Shown one piece after another: positions 43,449 to 53,004 of a DNA stretch of 53,007 nt. The position numbers were made by a program, and so were the translations under genes. This stretch comes from Muribaculaceae bacterium (GTDB lineage Bacteria; Bacteroidota; Bacteroidia; Bacteroidales; Muribaculaceae): contig JAEDFO010000010.1 in NCBI GenBank assembly GCA_016292745.1, positions 1 to 53,007 on the forward strand, read 5' to 3'. Position 1 is the stretch's first letter. Each line of letters begins with the position of its first letter. Under the pieces are notes generated by a model. That model did not search any database. It was not told the origin of the DNA and saw only the letters and a program-made list of their open reading frames with translations.

Positions 43449-46400
43449 TTAGAAGTTAAGACCAATGGTTAGAGAATAAGTGCGCGGACGCGGGTACACC
43501 GAGTTTTCGATACCGTAGGCCCATTCCGGGTCGATACCCTTATATTTGGTGATAGTGAACACGTTCTGTACCATAGCCGACAGATTGAGGTCGACACCGT
43601 TGAACACGCGGCCAAAGTTGTAGCTCAGCTGCAGATTGTCCATTTTTATGAACGAAGCGTTCTCAATGTAGTAGTCGGTAGGATACTGACGGTTGCGGAA
43701 CTGCGAATCGAGGAAGCTCTGCGACAGGTTGTTGAGCTGTCCGGCCGCCCATGTGGTGCATTCCCAGGCTCCCATGTTGGCAAAGTTGCCGTTATACACA
43801 TAGTTACCAATTTGCGAGCGGAGCGAAGTGCTGATGGTGAAACGTTTGTATCGGAGCGAAGTGCTCAAGCCAAGAATCCAGTCAGGGGCAGCCGAATGAT
43901 AGTAATACTGGTCGTCGGCAGTGATTTCGCCGTCGCCGTTGAGGTCGGCATATAGGCCTTCGATAGGACGGCCTGTCTGCTGGTCGTAAACCTGCTTATA
44001 CACCTTGAAAGTATAAGGGGTGTAACCGGCCTTGAACACCTGGATTGGAGTAGATTCCATATATCCCACATAGGTGTCGGAGTCGTCGGTGCCCGGCACA
44101 AGGTTCAGGTTGGTGATTTTGTTTTCCTGCCAAGTGGCATTGAAAGTGGCACTCCACGACCAGTCGCGAGTGTCGATGATGTTGGCGTTGATATCAATTT
44201 CCACACCTTTGCTCGACACGTTACCAACATTTGAAAGCATTGTCTTGTCGAAGTTGATACCTGCCGGAATGGGCACAGTGGCCAGAAGGTCTTCGGTTTT
44301 GCGGGTGTAATAGTCAACCGTACCCGAGATGCGGTTGTTGAGGAATCCAAAGTCGATACCGAAGTTCCACGATTTGGTGGTTTCCCACTTCAAGTCGCTG
44401 TTATAAGCCTCAGGGCGATAGGTAGGAATCCATTGGCCATTAAACAAATAGTAGGCACCATCTTGCGAAATGGTGTATTTAGGGATGTAGCCATAGTTGG
44501 CGATGCCGTCCTGCTGGCCTGTGACACCATAGCTGGCACGAATCTTGAAGTCGTTCATCACACGGCGCAGAGGCTCGAAGAAACTCTCGTTCGATACACG
44601 CCATGCCAAAGCCACCGACGGGAATGTACCCCAACGGTTATCCTGAGCGAAACGTGAGCTGCCGTCGCGACGGAAAGTGGCTGTGAGCAAGTAACGACGG
44701 TCGAAGGTATAGTTGATACGGCCGTAGTACGAAAGCAGCGTGTGACGCTCATCGTATGGCGATGTGGTGTTAGTAACCTCGCCGGCATCGTTATAGGTTG
44801 AATAGGCCTGATAATCGTTGCGCCAATACTGGTAATCATAACCGACGGTAAGGTCGATGGCCGACTTGATGGCATCGAAATCCTTATTGTAGTTGGCATA
44901 TACAGTGAGCAGACGGTTATAGTTGTTCTGCGGACCTTTCTTATAGTGGTAGCCACCGGAATTGTATCCGCTGAAGCTGTTCATCGGCATATCCACGGTG
45001 CTTTCGCCGTGCGAATAGTCGTAACCGCCCGTAACGTGCAGGCGAAGTTCAGGAAGCCAGTGCAGACGATAGTCGACGTCGGCATTACCCACGAAACGAT
45101 ACACCTTAGAGCGGTTCTGATAGAGCTCAGCCATAGCGAGCGGGTTGCCGATGGCACCTTGAGCCGGACGGTTGGCATTGTCGATAACCTCGTGATATCC
45201 ACCAAACAGCGGAGAGCCATCGGCAGCGAGCACCTGGTTGCCCGAAGCGTCGAGAGTGCCGTAAACCGGCTGCGTGGGGTCGTAGGCACCGGCATTCCAC
45301 AATGCGCTGGTGTTGCCGAAGCGGCTGCGCGAATACGTGCCTTTACCACTGAGAGTGATGCGCAGATGGTCGTCGAGCAGCGACGGAGTGAGGTTTAGGT
45401 TGGCCGTATAGCGGTTGTTGTTATCGTTGCGGAGGATACCCTCTTCGTACATTGCACCGAGCGACAGGCGGAACGGCATCCAGCTGGTGGCACGGCCCGA
45501 GATGCTGATGTTGTTGTCGGTACCGAAAGCTGTGCGCAGAATCTGGTCGTTCCAGTCGGTGCTGGCATTGCCTACGAGTGTTTTCTGCGATTCAGAGCCA
45601 AACAGCTCAACAGCACGGCGGAACTCGTCGGTGCTGAGTACTTTCGGTGTGCGTGCAGCATTGCTGAGCGAGTTGGTGGTCTGGAACGACACCTTTATGC
45701 CTTCACCGCTGCCTTTCTTGGTGGTTATGATGATAACACCATTCGAGGCACGCGAGCCATAAATTGCCGTTGACGATGCATCCTTGAGGATGGTCATGCT
45801 CTCAATGTCGTTAGGGTTGATGAGGCTGAGGAAGTTGCCTGAGCCTTCAACACCGCCGCCAACCTCCATAGGCACTCCGTCGAGCACCACCAGCGGGTCG
45901 TTCGAGGCATTCAGCGAGGCACCGCCACGTACACGTATGCTTGAGCTTGAGTTTGGCGAGCCACCGGTGTTGGTAATCTTCACGCCGGCAATCTTACCGT
46001 TGATGAGCTCTTCGGGCGAGCTGATTACGCCCTGGTTAAAGTCCTTGGCACCGATGGTTGAAATCGAGCCGGTGAGGTCGTCCTTCTTCTGGACACCATA
46101 ACCGATTACTACCACCTCCTCGAGGGCTTGGGTATCGGGCTCCATGGCAATGTTGAGTTTTTCTGTTGCAATCTCGATAACGGCTTTGCGATAGCCGATA
46201 TACGACAGTTCGAGCTGAGTGGCGCCTTCGGGTACGGCAAGGGTAAAATTACCGTCGAAATCGGTCGACACACCAACTGATGTTCCCACTACTTGAACGG
46301 TTACGCCTATCATAGGCTCACCGAGTTCATCGACTACGGTTCCCGACACCGTCCTGCGCGACTGCGCCATTGCTGTGGCGCTCAGCGCCATGGCAACGAG

Positions 46401-46457
46401 CAGTACCAGCAAGCTCCGTAGCATCGGAATACCAGAAAGAAACTTTCCGCGTTTCAT
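43449..46457 (-). CDS. SusC-like TonB-dependent galactan transporter
   Basis: This 1002-residue outer-membrane transporter has a signal peptide (about 1-32), a CarboxypepD_reg-like domain (about 36-115) and TonB box region ALEEVVVIGYGVQKKDDLTG. A plug (IRVRGGASL, VVLDGVPM, LKDASSTAIYGSRASNGVI) and a 22-strand barrel ending in TIGLNF follow. It imports oligosaccharides with its SusD partner. It is 55 bp downstream of the GH147-like gene. Confidence 0.95.
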   Translation of the reverse strand: MKRGKFLSGIPMLRSLLVLLVAMALSATAMAQSRRTVSGTVVDELGEPMIGVTVQVVGTSVGVSTDFDGNFTLAVPEGATQLELSYIGYRKAVIEIATEKLNIAMEPDTQALEEVVVIGYGVQKKDDLTGSISTIGAKDFNQGVISSPEELINGKIAGVKITNTGGSPNSSSSIRVRGGASLNASNDPLVVLDGVPMEVGGGVEGSGNFLSLINPNDIESMTILKDASSTAIYGSRASNGVIIITTKKGSGEGIKVSFQTTNSLSNAARTPKVLSTDEFRRAVELFGSESQKTLVGNASTDWNDQILRTAFGTDNNISISGRATSWMPFRLSLGAMYEEGILRNDNNNRYTANLNLTPSLLDDHLRITLSGKGTYSRSRFGNTSALWNAGAYDPTQPVYGTLDASGNQVLAADGSPLFGGYHEVIDNANRPAQGAIGNPLAMAELYQNRSKVYRFVGNADVDYRLHWLPELRLHVTGGYDYSHGESTVDMPMNSFSGYNSGGYHYKKGPQNNYNRLLTVYANYNKDFDAIKSAIDLTVGYDYQYWRNDYQAYSTYNDAGEVTNTTSPYDERHTLLSYYGRINYTFDRRYLLTATFRRDGSSRFAQDNRWGTFPSVALAWRVSNESFFEPLRRVMNDFKIRASYGVTGQQDGIANYGYIPKYTISQDGAYYLFNGQWIPTYRPEAYNSDLKWETTKSWNFGIDFGFLNNRISGTVDYYTRKTEDLLATVPIPAGINFDKTMLSNVGNVSSKGVEIDINANIIDTRDWSWSATFNATWQENKITNLNLVPGTDDSDTYVGYMESTPIQVFKAGYTPYTFKVYKQVYDQQTGRPIEGLYADLNGDGEITADDQYYYHSAAPDWILGLSTSLRYKRFTISTSLRSQIGNYVYNGNFANMGAWECTTWAAGQLNNLSQSFLDSQFRNRQYPTDYYIENASFIKMDNLQLSYNFGRVFNGVDLNLSAMVQNVFTITKYKGIDPEWAYGIENSVYPRPRTYSLTIGLNF

Positions 46458-46512
46458 AATTTCATGATGTTTGTTTAGGTAATTAATATGTATTTATTTG
46501 ATTATTAATTTG

Positions 46513-49032
46513 TTATTCAATGTATATACCTTTCAGTTCCACCTCGGCTTCTGCAAGCCCCACATAGGCTGTAAGGGTAAGCGTCAGGGCCGCGTCGAGT
46601 CGCAGTGCGGTGGCTGTTGCGGTATCGGGAATGAATTCGCGCCGCAAGAATGTGGGATACGGGGCGGGATTGAGCAATGTGGCGTCGAGCGTCATTGCAG
46701 CAATGTCCACCGTGGCCCGACCGTCGGCGTCGACATCGAGCACAGCGGTGTAGGTGAATCCGTCGGCATTTACGAGGCCCACCTTTACACTGTCGACACC
46801 ATGACAGTGGCCAAGCAGCACTTTCAGCCGTCGGCCGTGTCCAATGTCGGTGTTGCACTTCATTGTCGGTGCGATATATTTGCTGAGGCAGAGCATACGT
46901 ATGTCGGTTCCGGCCTCTTTACTGATTCTGATAAAATCAGAGGCTATGGGTGTACGCTTTGTGTAGGCAATGCGCACACCTTTCCATGCCTCTGGTATGG
47001 TGGCAAGTTCACTGCCACCCATATCGGGTGTCGGCTCGAGCAATATTATTGCATCGGAAGCCTCGCTCACAACTGTACGGTAGCGATTCACATCGCCACC
47101 AACATAATCCCAATCGAGCGGTGTACCCGAAACATTGCCGGGACAGGTGTAGGCCTTGCCACCGGCAAACACTACGATATTATAACAAAACCAACCAATA
47201 TTTTTTGATAAACGTAAATTGTCGATTGTGGCTTTATAAGTGTATTTTCCGCATTTGTGCATGCGGTAGAGGGTGTTGTGGTCGTTCCAGAAGCTGATAG
47301 TAGAGGGATACACCATCACCGAGTCGATGGCGGCATCGCTCACCACAGTTGCTTCGATGGTGAGGGGAGTTCCGGCGGCAACACGCTCGACTGGGGTGTG
47401 GACCACGCTCAGCGGCACCTCGGTGCGGCGCGGCGCCACATATTCGCCAACACGGCAGCCTTGGGCATTGTATACATAATCGTTGCTGTAGCGCTCAAGG
47501 TTGCGGCCGATGAGGTATACGCCTGGGGCAAGTGTCATGGTGCCGTCGGATTCCGACATTCCGCTACCGGTGCCGTCGGTGATGCCTTTATAGTGGCATT
47601 GCCCTGACAGCGATGTAAGGTTAAGACGCAGAGCGACAGAGCTATACAGAATCTCGCCCACCCTGCGCTGCGGCGACGGCTTGCCAAATGGGTCGCGAGT
47701 GAGCACCACATCGGGCATAATCTCAAGCCTCCATGTGTCGGCATCGAGCCTGTCAAGGAAGTATGCACCGGTGCCGTCGGTGGTTACCAATGGCGATGAG
47801 CCCACTCCTGCTATATGGCGCAGCTTTTTCGGTGCTTTAGGTGCATCGGCCAAGTTGTTGGTGTGATAGTAGTGCTCGCCGTCGTTGAGCAATGCCAGGT
47901 TGCGGCGTGCACTGACGGTGAAATCGGCAAACACAGTGTCGGCAGGATATTTGCCGAAATCGGTGCCGGGAGCCACCTGACGCACCACCTCGGCAGCAAT
48001 CATCATGCCGATGGCCTTGCCTGGAGTGTAGGCAAGGTTAAGGAAATGGGTCTGATATTCAGTATTTTGGGCTGCAATGTCGATAGGATCGTAGGCAAAC
48101 TGGGTAATCCAGTCGAATCCCGCCTTACGGAAAGTCCGTGCAGCAGCCGGATAGAGATATGTGTCGATAACATCGGCTGGGTCGTACTCATACACCACCC
48201 TGCTACGGCCGTGATAACCGGCAATGGTGTCGAACGGAATATGGTAGTCGTCGATATACGGCAGGAAGTTGGCATGGCGGGTGTGGCCGCTCACCAGACC
48301 GGTTGGATACCATTGGTAAGTGGTTCCGTCGATATCAGCACGATAATATGCCTCGGTGGCCCAATCGTTGTGACTGACATTATATAATATGTCGCGGGTC
48401 CAGCCGTGCGAGCGCAACGTGGTGACCATGGTGTCGATATATGCGGTAATCTGCTCTCGGGTGCCGCTGTGGCACGGCTCGTTGTTGATTTCGATGGCAA
48501 TAATCGACGAATCGTCGGCATATCGGCTTCCTGTGTAGCGATTACGGTGCTCGGCGAGCATTCCCACATAGCGCTGCTGGGCAGCAATAGCTTCGGCATT
48601 GCTATGTACCTCGCATTTATTGAACCGATAGCTGTATGCGCCATTGGGGTCGGTGTTCCTTTCAGGGTATCCGTTGCCGAAATTGGTCTGAGCAGTTAGG
48701 ATAATGGCAATTCCGCGGCTCTCGAGGCGGCTTATTAGATAGTCGAGCAGCTCGAGGTGCTCGTTGTCGAGCAAAGTGCCGGCGCTGTCGGTAAGTTCAA
48801 CATCCCAAAGGTGCAGACGGAAGGCATTCAGACCCAGGCGCGCCATGTGATATACATCGCGGTCGATGGCTTCGTGATGGTCGATGCCACGTGCAGCCAG
48901 AGCTCGATAAGCATGGGCAAAGGGTGCGGTATAGTTGGTGCCGTAGTAGCTTCCGCTGATTCTTGCCTGTGCAAACAACGGAAGCAATAGGGCCATGATG
49001 GCGATAAATGCAGTTTTGAAATTGGTATTCAT
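46513..49032 (-). CDS. GH147-like clan GH-A beta-galactosidase
   Basis: This 839-residue secreted protein (signal about 1-23) has an N-terminal TIM barrel of clan GH-A style. NAFRLHLWDVEL lies at about 69-80. The acid/base is Glu185 in IEINNEPCHSG and the likely nucleophile Glu282 in RVVYEYDPAD. After about residue 400 come beta-rich domains of no obvious family. Length and location in a galactan locus fit GH147, founded as I recall on B. ovatus BACOVA_05493, an exo-acting beta-1,4-galactosidase. It is the first gene of the operon, after the HTCS gene, with a -7 element at 49059. The clan assignment is firm; the GH147 label is inferred. Confidence 0.7.
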   Translation of the reverse strand: MNTNFKTAFIAIMALLLPLFAQARISGSYYGTNYTAPFAHAYRALAARGIDHHEAIDRDVYHMARLGLNAFRLHLWDVELTDSAGTLLDNEHLELLDYLISRLESRGIAIILTAQTNFGNGYPERNTDPNGAYSYRFNKCEVHSNAEAIAAQQRYVGMLAEHRNRYTGSRYADDSSIIAIEINNEPCHSGTREQITAYIDTMVTTLRSHGWTRDILYNVSHNDWATEAYYRADIDGTTYQWYPTGLVSGHTRHANFLPYIDDYHIPFDTIAGYHGRSRVVYEYDPADVIDTYLYPAAARTFRKAGFDWITQFAYDPIDIAAQNTEYQTHFLNLAYTPGKAIGMMIAAEVVRQVAPGTDFGKYPADTVFADFTVSARRNLALLNDGEHYYHTNNLADAPKAPKKLRHIAGVGSSPLVTTDGTGAYFLDRLDADTWRLEIMPDVVLTRDPFGKPSPQRRVGEILYSSVALRLNLTSLSGQCHYKGITDGTGSGMSESDGTMTLAPGVYLIGRNLERYSNDYVYNAQGCRVGEYVAPRRTEVPLSVVHTPVERVAAGTPLTIEATVVSDAAIDSVMVYPSTISFWNDHNTLYRMHKCGKYTYKATIDNLRLSKNIGWFCYNIVVFAGGKAYTCPGNVSGTPLDWDYVGGDVNRYRTVVSEASDAIILLEPTPDMGGSELATIPEAWKGVRIAYTKRTPIASDFIRISKEAGTDIRMLCLSKYIAPTMKCNTDIGHGRRLKVLLGHCHGVDSVKVGLVNADGFTYTAVLDVDADGRATVDIAAMTLDATLLNPAPYPTFLRREFIPDTATATALRLDAALTLTLTAYVGLAEAEVELKGIYIE

Positions 49033-49058
49033 GACGCGGGTTAATTAATTCCACGTCA

Positions 49059-49140
49059 CAAAAGTATTACGGCGGCATTAAAGCGTTGGACACAAAACGG
49101 ACAGAGTAGGAAAATTTGCGGACAACGACAAAAATTTGCC
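49059..49140 (-). promoter_or_regulatory. Promoter and candidate operator of the galactan operon
   Basis: TACTTTTG on the - strand (49066-49059) is a -7 match 27 bp before the GH147-like ATG, without a -33 TTTG, as expected for an activator-dependent promoter. Upstream, GGACA (+ strand) occurs at 49088, 49099 and 49120 (11 and 21 bp apart), and aaaatttgc at 49111 and 49131 (20 bp apart). Direct repeats one or two helical turns apart are what an AraC-type output domain of the adjacent HTCS might bind. Confidence 0.45.
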
Positions 49141-49173
49141 TAAAACAGCCGTTTCAATGCCCTACAGCGCACA

Positions 49174-52100
49174 TTATTCGTCGGCGCCACCATTTTGCGC
49201 ATACTGGCTGGGGGTGCATCCATACTGGGCGGCAAAGCACTTTGAGAAATATGACGACGAGCTGAATCCCACCATATACATGATTTCCGACACGGTAAAT
49301 TTTTGCTGTTCGAGCAGCATTGCGGCCTTGCGCAGTCGCATCTGCTTGATATATTCAACCGGTGTAACTCCCACATACTTCTTCACCAGACGATACATCT
49401 GCTTGGAGTGGATTCCGGTGGTTTCGCTCAGCGAGTTCACATTGAGGTCGGGGTCGGAAATATGCGCCTCAATAGCCTGCGATATGGCAGCCAGCTGCTT
49501 CTCGGCGGTCGATTCGGCCTCGATGGGTTGCGGGGTGGTAATGGTCTCGATTCGAGCCGAGCGGCGCATGTCGTCCTTGGCCTTGAGCATCTGCCCTACC
49601 CTTGCCACCAGCAATGGCGCGTCGAAAGGCTTACCGATGAACACATCGATACCGCTCAGAGCGCTATGTGTCTCGGTTTCAGAGTCATTCTTGGCAGTAA
49701 GCATTATTATAGGAATGGCTGCAGTTGTGGGATTGTCCTTTATTCGGCGGCACATCTCGATGCCGGTCATTATAGGCATCATCTCGTCGGCAATGATAAG
49801 GTCGGGGGCAAACGATGCCACCATGGCGAGGCCCGACTTGCCGTTTTGGGCCACTTCACACAGATATTCGGCGCTGAGCAGCTCCTTGATGAACGAGGCA
49901 ATTGCAATGTTGTCGTCGACAATGAGAATCCGACGGCGGTTGACCGCAGAACCGATGCGTGTACTGTCCGCTGGGCTTCCTGGCTCGGTGGCCGATTGGC
50001 CACACACCACTGGCATGCACACCACAAATGTGGTGCCTTCGTTCTCGCGGCTGGTGACAGCGATGGTGCCGCCATGCATCTCGATATAATGCTTTATCAG
50101 ATACAGTCCGATTCCTGTACCTTCGCGCAGCCCGGCAGTGCGGGCGCTGCGGTACATTCGCTCGAATATCAGATTGTGCTCGTTCTCAGGAATGCCCATA
50201 CCGTCGTCGCTGACGGCAATGGTGAGCATATTGCCGCTGCACGATAGCTCGCAAGCCACCGAAGCACCCTCGTCGGAGTATTTGCAGGCATTCGACAGCA
50301 GATTGTCTAGGATGCTCTCAAGCTTAACGGCATCGGCTTCGATGATAATCTCGGGCAGCGAGGCAGAGAACGAGAATCGCTTGTCGGAGCGGCTGTCGCG
50401 GTACGATTCGAGGATACACCGGCAGAACTCCACAGCATTGAGCCGCGAATATATCAGCATATTGTCCTTGTTGGCCTCCAAACGGTCTATTTCGATGGTA
50501 CGATGAATCAGGGTGTTGAGTTTTAGCGCGTTGTCGTACACCACATCGAGGGTGTGGCGCACTGTGCCATCGGCTATTCGCTCGCGCAGCTGGCTCACCG
50601 GCCCCATAATCATTGAAAGCGGTGTCTTGAGCTCGTGCGACATGTTGGAAAGGAATTTCAGTTTGTTGTCCACCGATTCCAAGGTGCGCTCTTTCTCCAG
50701 ACGGTTGAGTTTCTCGATGTTTCGACGATGGAAATAAGCAACAAGAGCCACAATGCCAAGCACCAGCACCAACAGATACACAACGATGGCAAATGTCGAC
50801 AGATACCACGGCGGCAGCACCTTCAACGATATCGTGGTAGGCTGCTGTTCGGCCCCAACGAGCAGAATATCGATGGTGTATGAGCCATGCGACAGGCCCG
50901 ATAGCGATATCACATTCGATTCGTCGTCCACAAGCACCCAATTGCCTTGATGACCTATCCGGTAGGCAAACCGATAAGGATTCTGACGGCTATAGGTAAA
51001 TGCTGTGAGTTCAATGTTGATTCGGCGCACACCGTCGGGCACCTCGATGGCATCACGTCCCAACCGTGCCGGCACGCCATCGAACAGCAGCCGCTCGACG
51101 GCTATGGAATCGGCCTCACCAATTGCATTCAGCATATCGCGATGCACCTCGGCATAGCCGTCGACATCGCCCAGCAGCACGCGGTCGGTGAGTGCATCGT
51201 AATATATGCAACTATAATTTTTCATAGGCAATGGCAACATCCGTGCGCTATAATCGCTACGGCTGATGCTCCACATCCCCGATGAGGTCGATGCCCACAC
51301 TTCATCGTCAACCACACTCATAGTGAGGAAATTGCAGTCGTCGCCAATTGGGAACCGCACCACATGCCGCACCTGGCCATCGCACCCCACCACAGCCACT
51401 CCATTGGCAAATCCGCACCAAATAAGTCCATCGGGGTCACACACCACAGCCGACGGATACGCTCCCGACACCTTGCGGATATCGGTGCGGGTGATGGCAT
51501 GGGTGTGTGCATCGATGCGGGTGAGGGTGGAGTCGCGGAATAGCAACACCCACATATTCCCCTCTGGGTCAGCCACCATCTGGTTTATCAAATTGTTGTT
51601 CAAGCCATTAGATGCATTTATGGCAACATCGGCCACACACGAGCCGCCAGCCTCGGGCAGCCGTGCGCGGTCAACGACAAGAATACCGCCAAGATAGCTA
51701 CCTGTAACCATCTTCGAGGAATCCTCAAGGATGCTGTACACCCAATTGGCGTTATACTGGCCGGTGGAGTCGGATATGCGATAGTTTCGGAACTGGCCTA
51801 TGGCCGAATCGAAGCGGTTGATGCCACCGTCGGTGGCTACCCATATTTCGCCACGATGCGACTGATAGATGTCGCGCACACGGTTGTGCGATAAAGGATG
51901 CTGAGGGTCGCCCGGCCGATACCATGTGGTGCCGCTTCCGTCGGCGGCCTGACGGATTATGCCGTTGGTGCCGCCCATCCACAGATTTCCCGAGTTGTCG
52001 CGTAGCATCCGGTACAGGCAATTCCCCTCACCCGAACCGGTGAGCTCGTCGAGAGCCACCTGGCGAAGCACCGGCCGCGTCTCGGCTATCGCCATGCCCA

Positions 52101-53004
52101 TTCCAGTGCCGGCATATATGCTCCCCTGCTCGCAACTGTAGAGCGACCACACCACATTGTGCGATATCGACTTCTTCTGCCGTGAATCGTGGCGGTAAAG
52201 TTCCACATTATCGCCACGTTTTATATAGAGGCCGTCGTCGGTGCCCACCACCAGCGAACCGTCGTCGGCAAGCATCAGCGCCTTCACCGAATTGCCGTCG
52301 AAGCGCGAAATCGTAGCCGACTCATCAGTACGGGGCGAATAGCGCAGCAATCCACCTTCATAGCCAAGCCACAAACAATTGTTAGCAGGGTCGTCGACGA
52401 TAGTGTTGACAAAAACATTGCTGCGGGTGCCCGTACTCAGCTCAACGGTATCGAAACTGCGCGTGCTGGCATTGTAACGGCAAAGGCCGTTATAGGTACC
52501 CAGATAGGTTATGCCGCGCACATCGCGAATTATCGAGTAGATGGCGCTGTGAGGCAGCCGGGCATCCGACTTGCTGAGAACGCCGCTCGCTATGTCGTAG
52601 AAATACAAGCCGCCGAGCGTTCCTATCCACAGAACATCGTCTACAATCAGCATCGAACGGATTTCAGATGGAGTGCCCACCGCCAAGGCCCGATAATTGC
52701 CGGTGAGCATATCGATGCCAAGCAAACCGTTGTTGGTGCCGATGTAGAGCACACCTGCCTGCTCCACAATCGAGTAGACCTGCGAACGAAACAAATCATC
52801 GTCGATGGCAAGATAGGCATTAAAGCCGTCGTAGCGATACAAACCATAGTCGGAACCAATCCAGAAATGCCGATAGCTGTCGCAATACATGCAGTAGACA
52901 GCCTCCACGTTGCGGTCGACAGTCACATTGTGCCAATTAAGAGGCAAGGCATTGAGCCACAGCGCATTTATAACGAATAGCACCATTAACAGCATCCTTT
53001 TCAC
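49174..53004 (-). CDS. Hybrid two-component system regulator (HTCS), galactan locus
   Basis: This roughly 1276-residue protein joins sensor, kinase, receiver and DNA-binding parts. After a signal peptide come two Reg_prop beta-propellers (about 25-650) with repeated blades such as GYYWIG-like NCLWLGYEGGL and GEIWVATDGGINRF, and a Y_Y_Y domain (about 660-735). One membrane segment follows (about 736-757), then HisKA (His about 790 in MSHELKTPLSM), HATPase (NLLSNACKYS, GTGIGLYL), receiver (ILIVDDN; acceptor Asp about 1073 in IIADEMMP) and an AraC-type HTH (about 1194-1276, VGFSSSSYFSKCF). The periplasmic part should sense a galacto-oligosaccharide and activate the operon. The frame starts at GTG 53004 or ATG 52995; it lies 3 bp from the window end, so a start upstream cannot be excluded. 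Confidence 0.93.
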   Translation of the reverse strand: MKRMLLMVLFVINALWLNALPLNWHNVTVDRNVEAVYCMYCDSYRHFWIGSDYGLYRYDGFNAYLAIDDDLFRSQVYSIVEQAGVLYIGTNNGLLGIDMLTGNYRALAVGTPSEIRSMLIVDDVLWIGTLGGLYFYDIASGVLSKSDARLPHSAIYSIIRDVRGITYLGTYNGLCRYNASTRSFDTVELSTGTRSNVFVNTIVDDPANNCLWLGYEGGLLRYSPRTDESATISRFDGNSVKALMLADDGSLVVGTDDGLYIKRGDNVELYRHDSRQKKSISHNVVWSLYSCEQGSIYAGTGMGMAIAETRPVLRQVALDELTGSGEGNCLYRMLRDNSGNLWMGGTNGIIRQAADGSGTTWYRPGDPQHPLSHNRVRDIYQSHRGEIWVATDGGINRFDSAIGQFRNYRISDSTGQYNANWVYSILEDSSKMVTGSYLGGILVVDRARLPEAGGSCVADVAINASNGLNNNLINQMVADPEGNMWVLLFRDSTLTRIDAHTHAITRTDIRKVSGAYPSAVVCDPDGLIWCGFANGVAVVGCDGQVRHVVRFPIGDDCNFLTMSVVDDEVWASTSSGMWSISRSDYSARMLPLPMKNYSCIYYDALTDRVLLGDVDGYAEVHRDMLNAIGEADSIAVERLLFDGVPARLGRDAIEVPDGVRRINIELTAFTYSRQNPYRFAYRIGHQGNWVLVDDESNVISLSGLSHGSYTIDILLVGAEQQPTTISLKVLPPWYLSTFAIVVYLLVLVLGIVALVAYFHRRNIEKLNRLEKERTLESVDNKLKFLSNMSHELKTPLSMIMGPVSQLRERIADGTVRHTLDVVYDNALKLNTLIHRTIEIDRLEANKDNMLIYSRLNAVEFCRCILESYRDSRSDKRFSFSASLPEIIIEADAVKLESILDNLLSNACKYSDEGASVACELSCSGNMLTIAVSDDGMGIPENEHNLIFERMYRSARTAGLREGTGIGLYLIKHYIEMHGGTIAVTSRENEGTTFVVCMPVVCGQSATEPGSPADSTRIGSAVNRRRILIVDDNIAIASFIKELLSAEYLCEVAQNGKSGLAMVASFAPDLIIADEMMPIMTGIEMCRRIKDNPTTAAIPIIMLTAKNDSETETHSALSGIDVFIGKPFDAPLLVARVGQMLKAKDDMRRSARIETITTPQPIEAESTAEKQLAAISQAIEAHISDPDLNVNSLSETTGIHSKQMYRLVKKYVGVTPVEYIKQMRLRKAAMLLEQQKFTVSEIMYMVGFSSSSYFSKCFAAQYGCTPSQYAQNGGADE

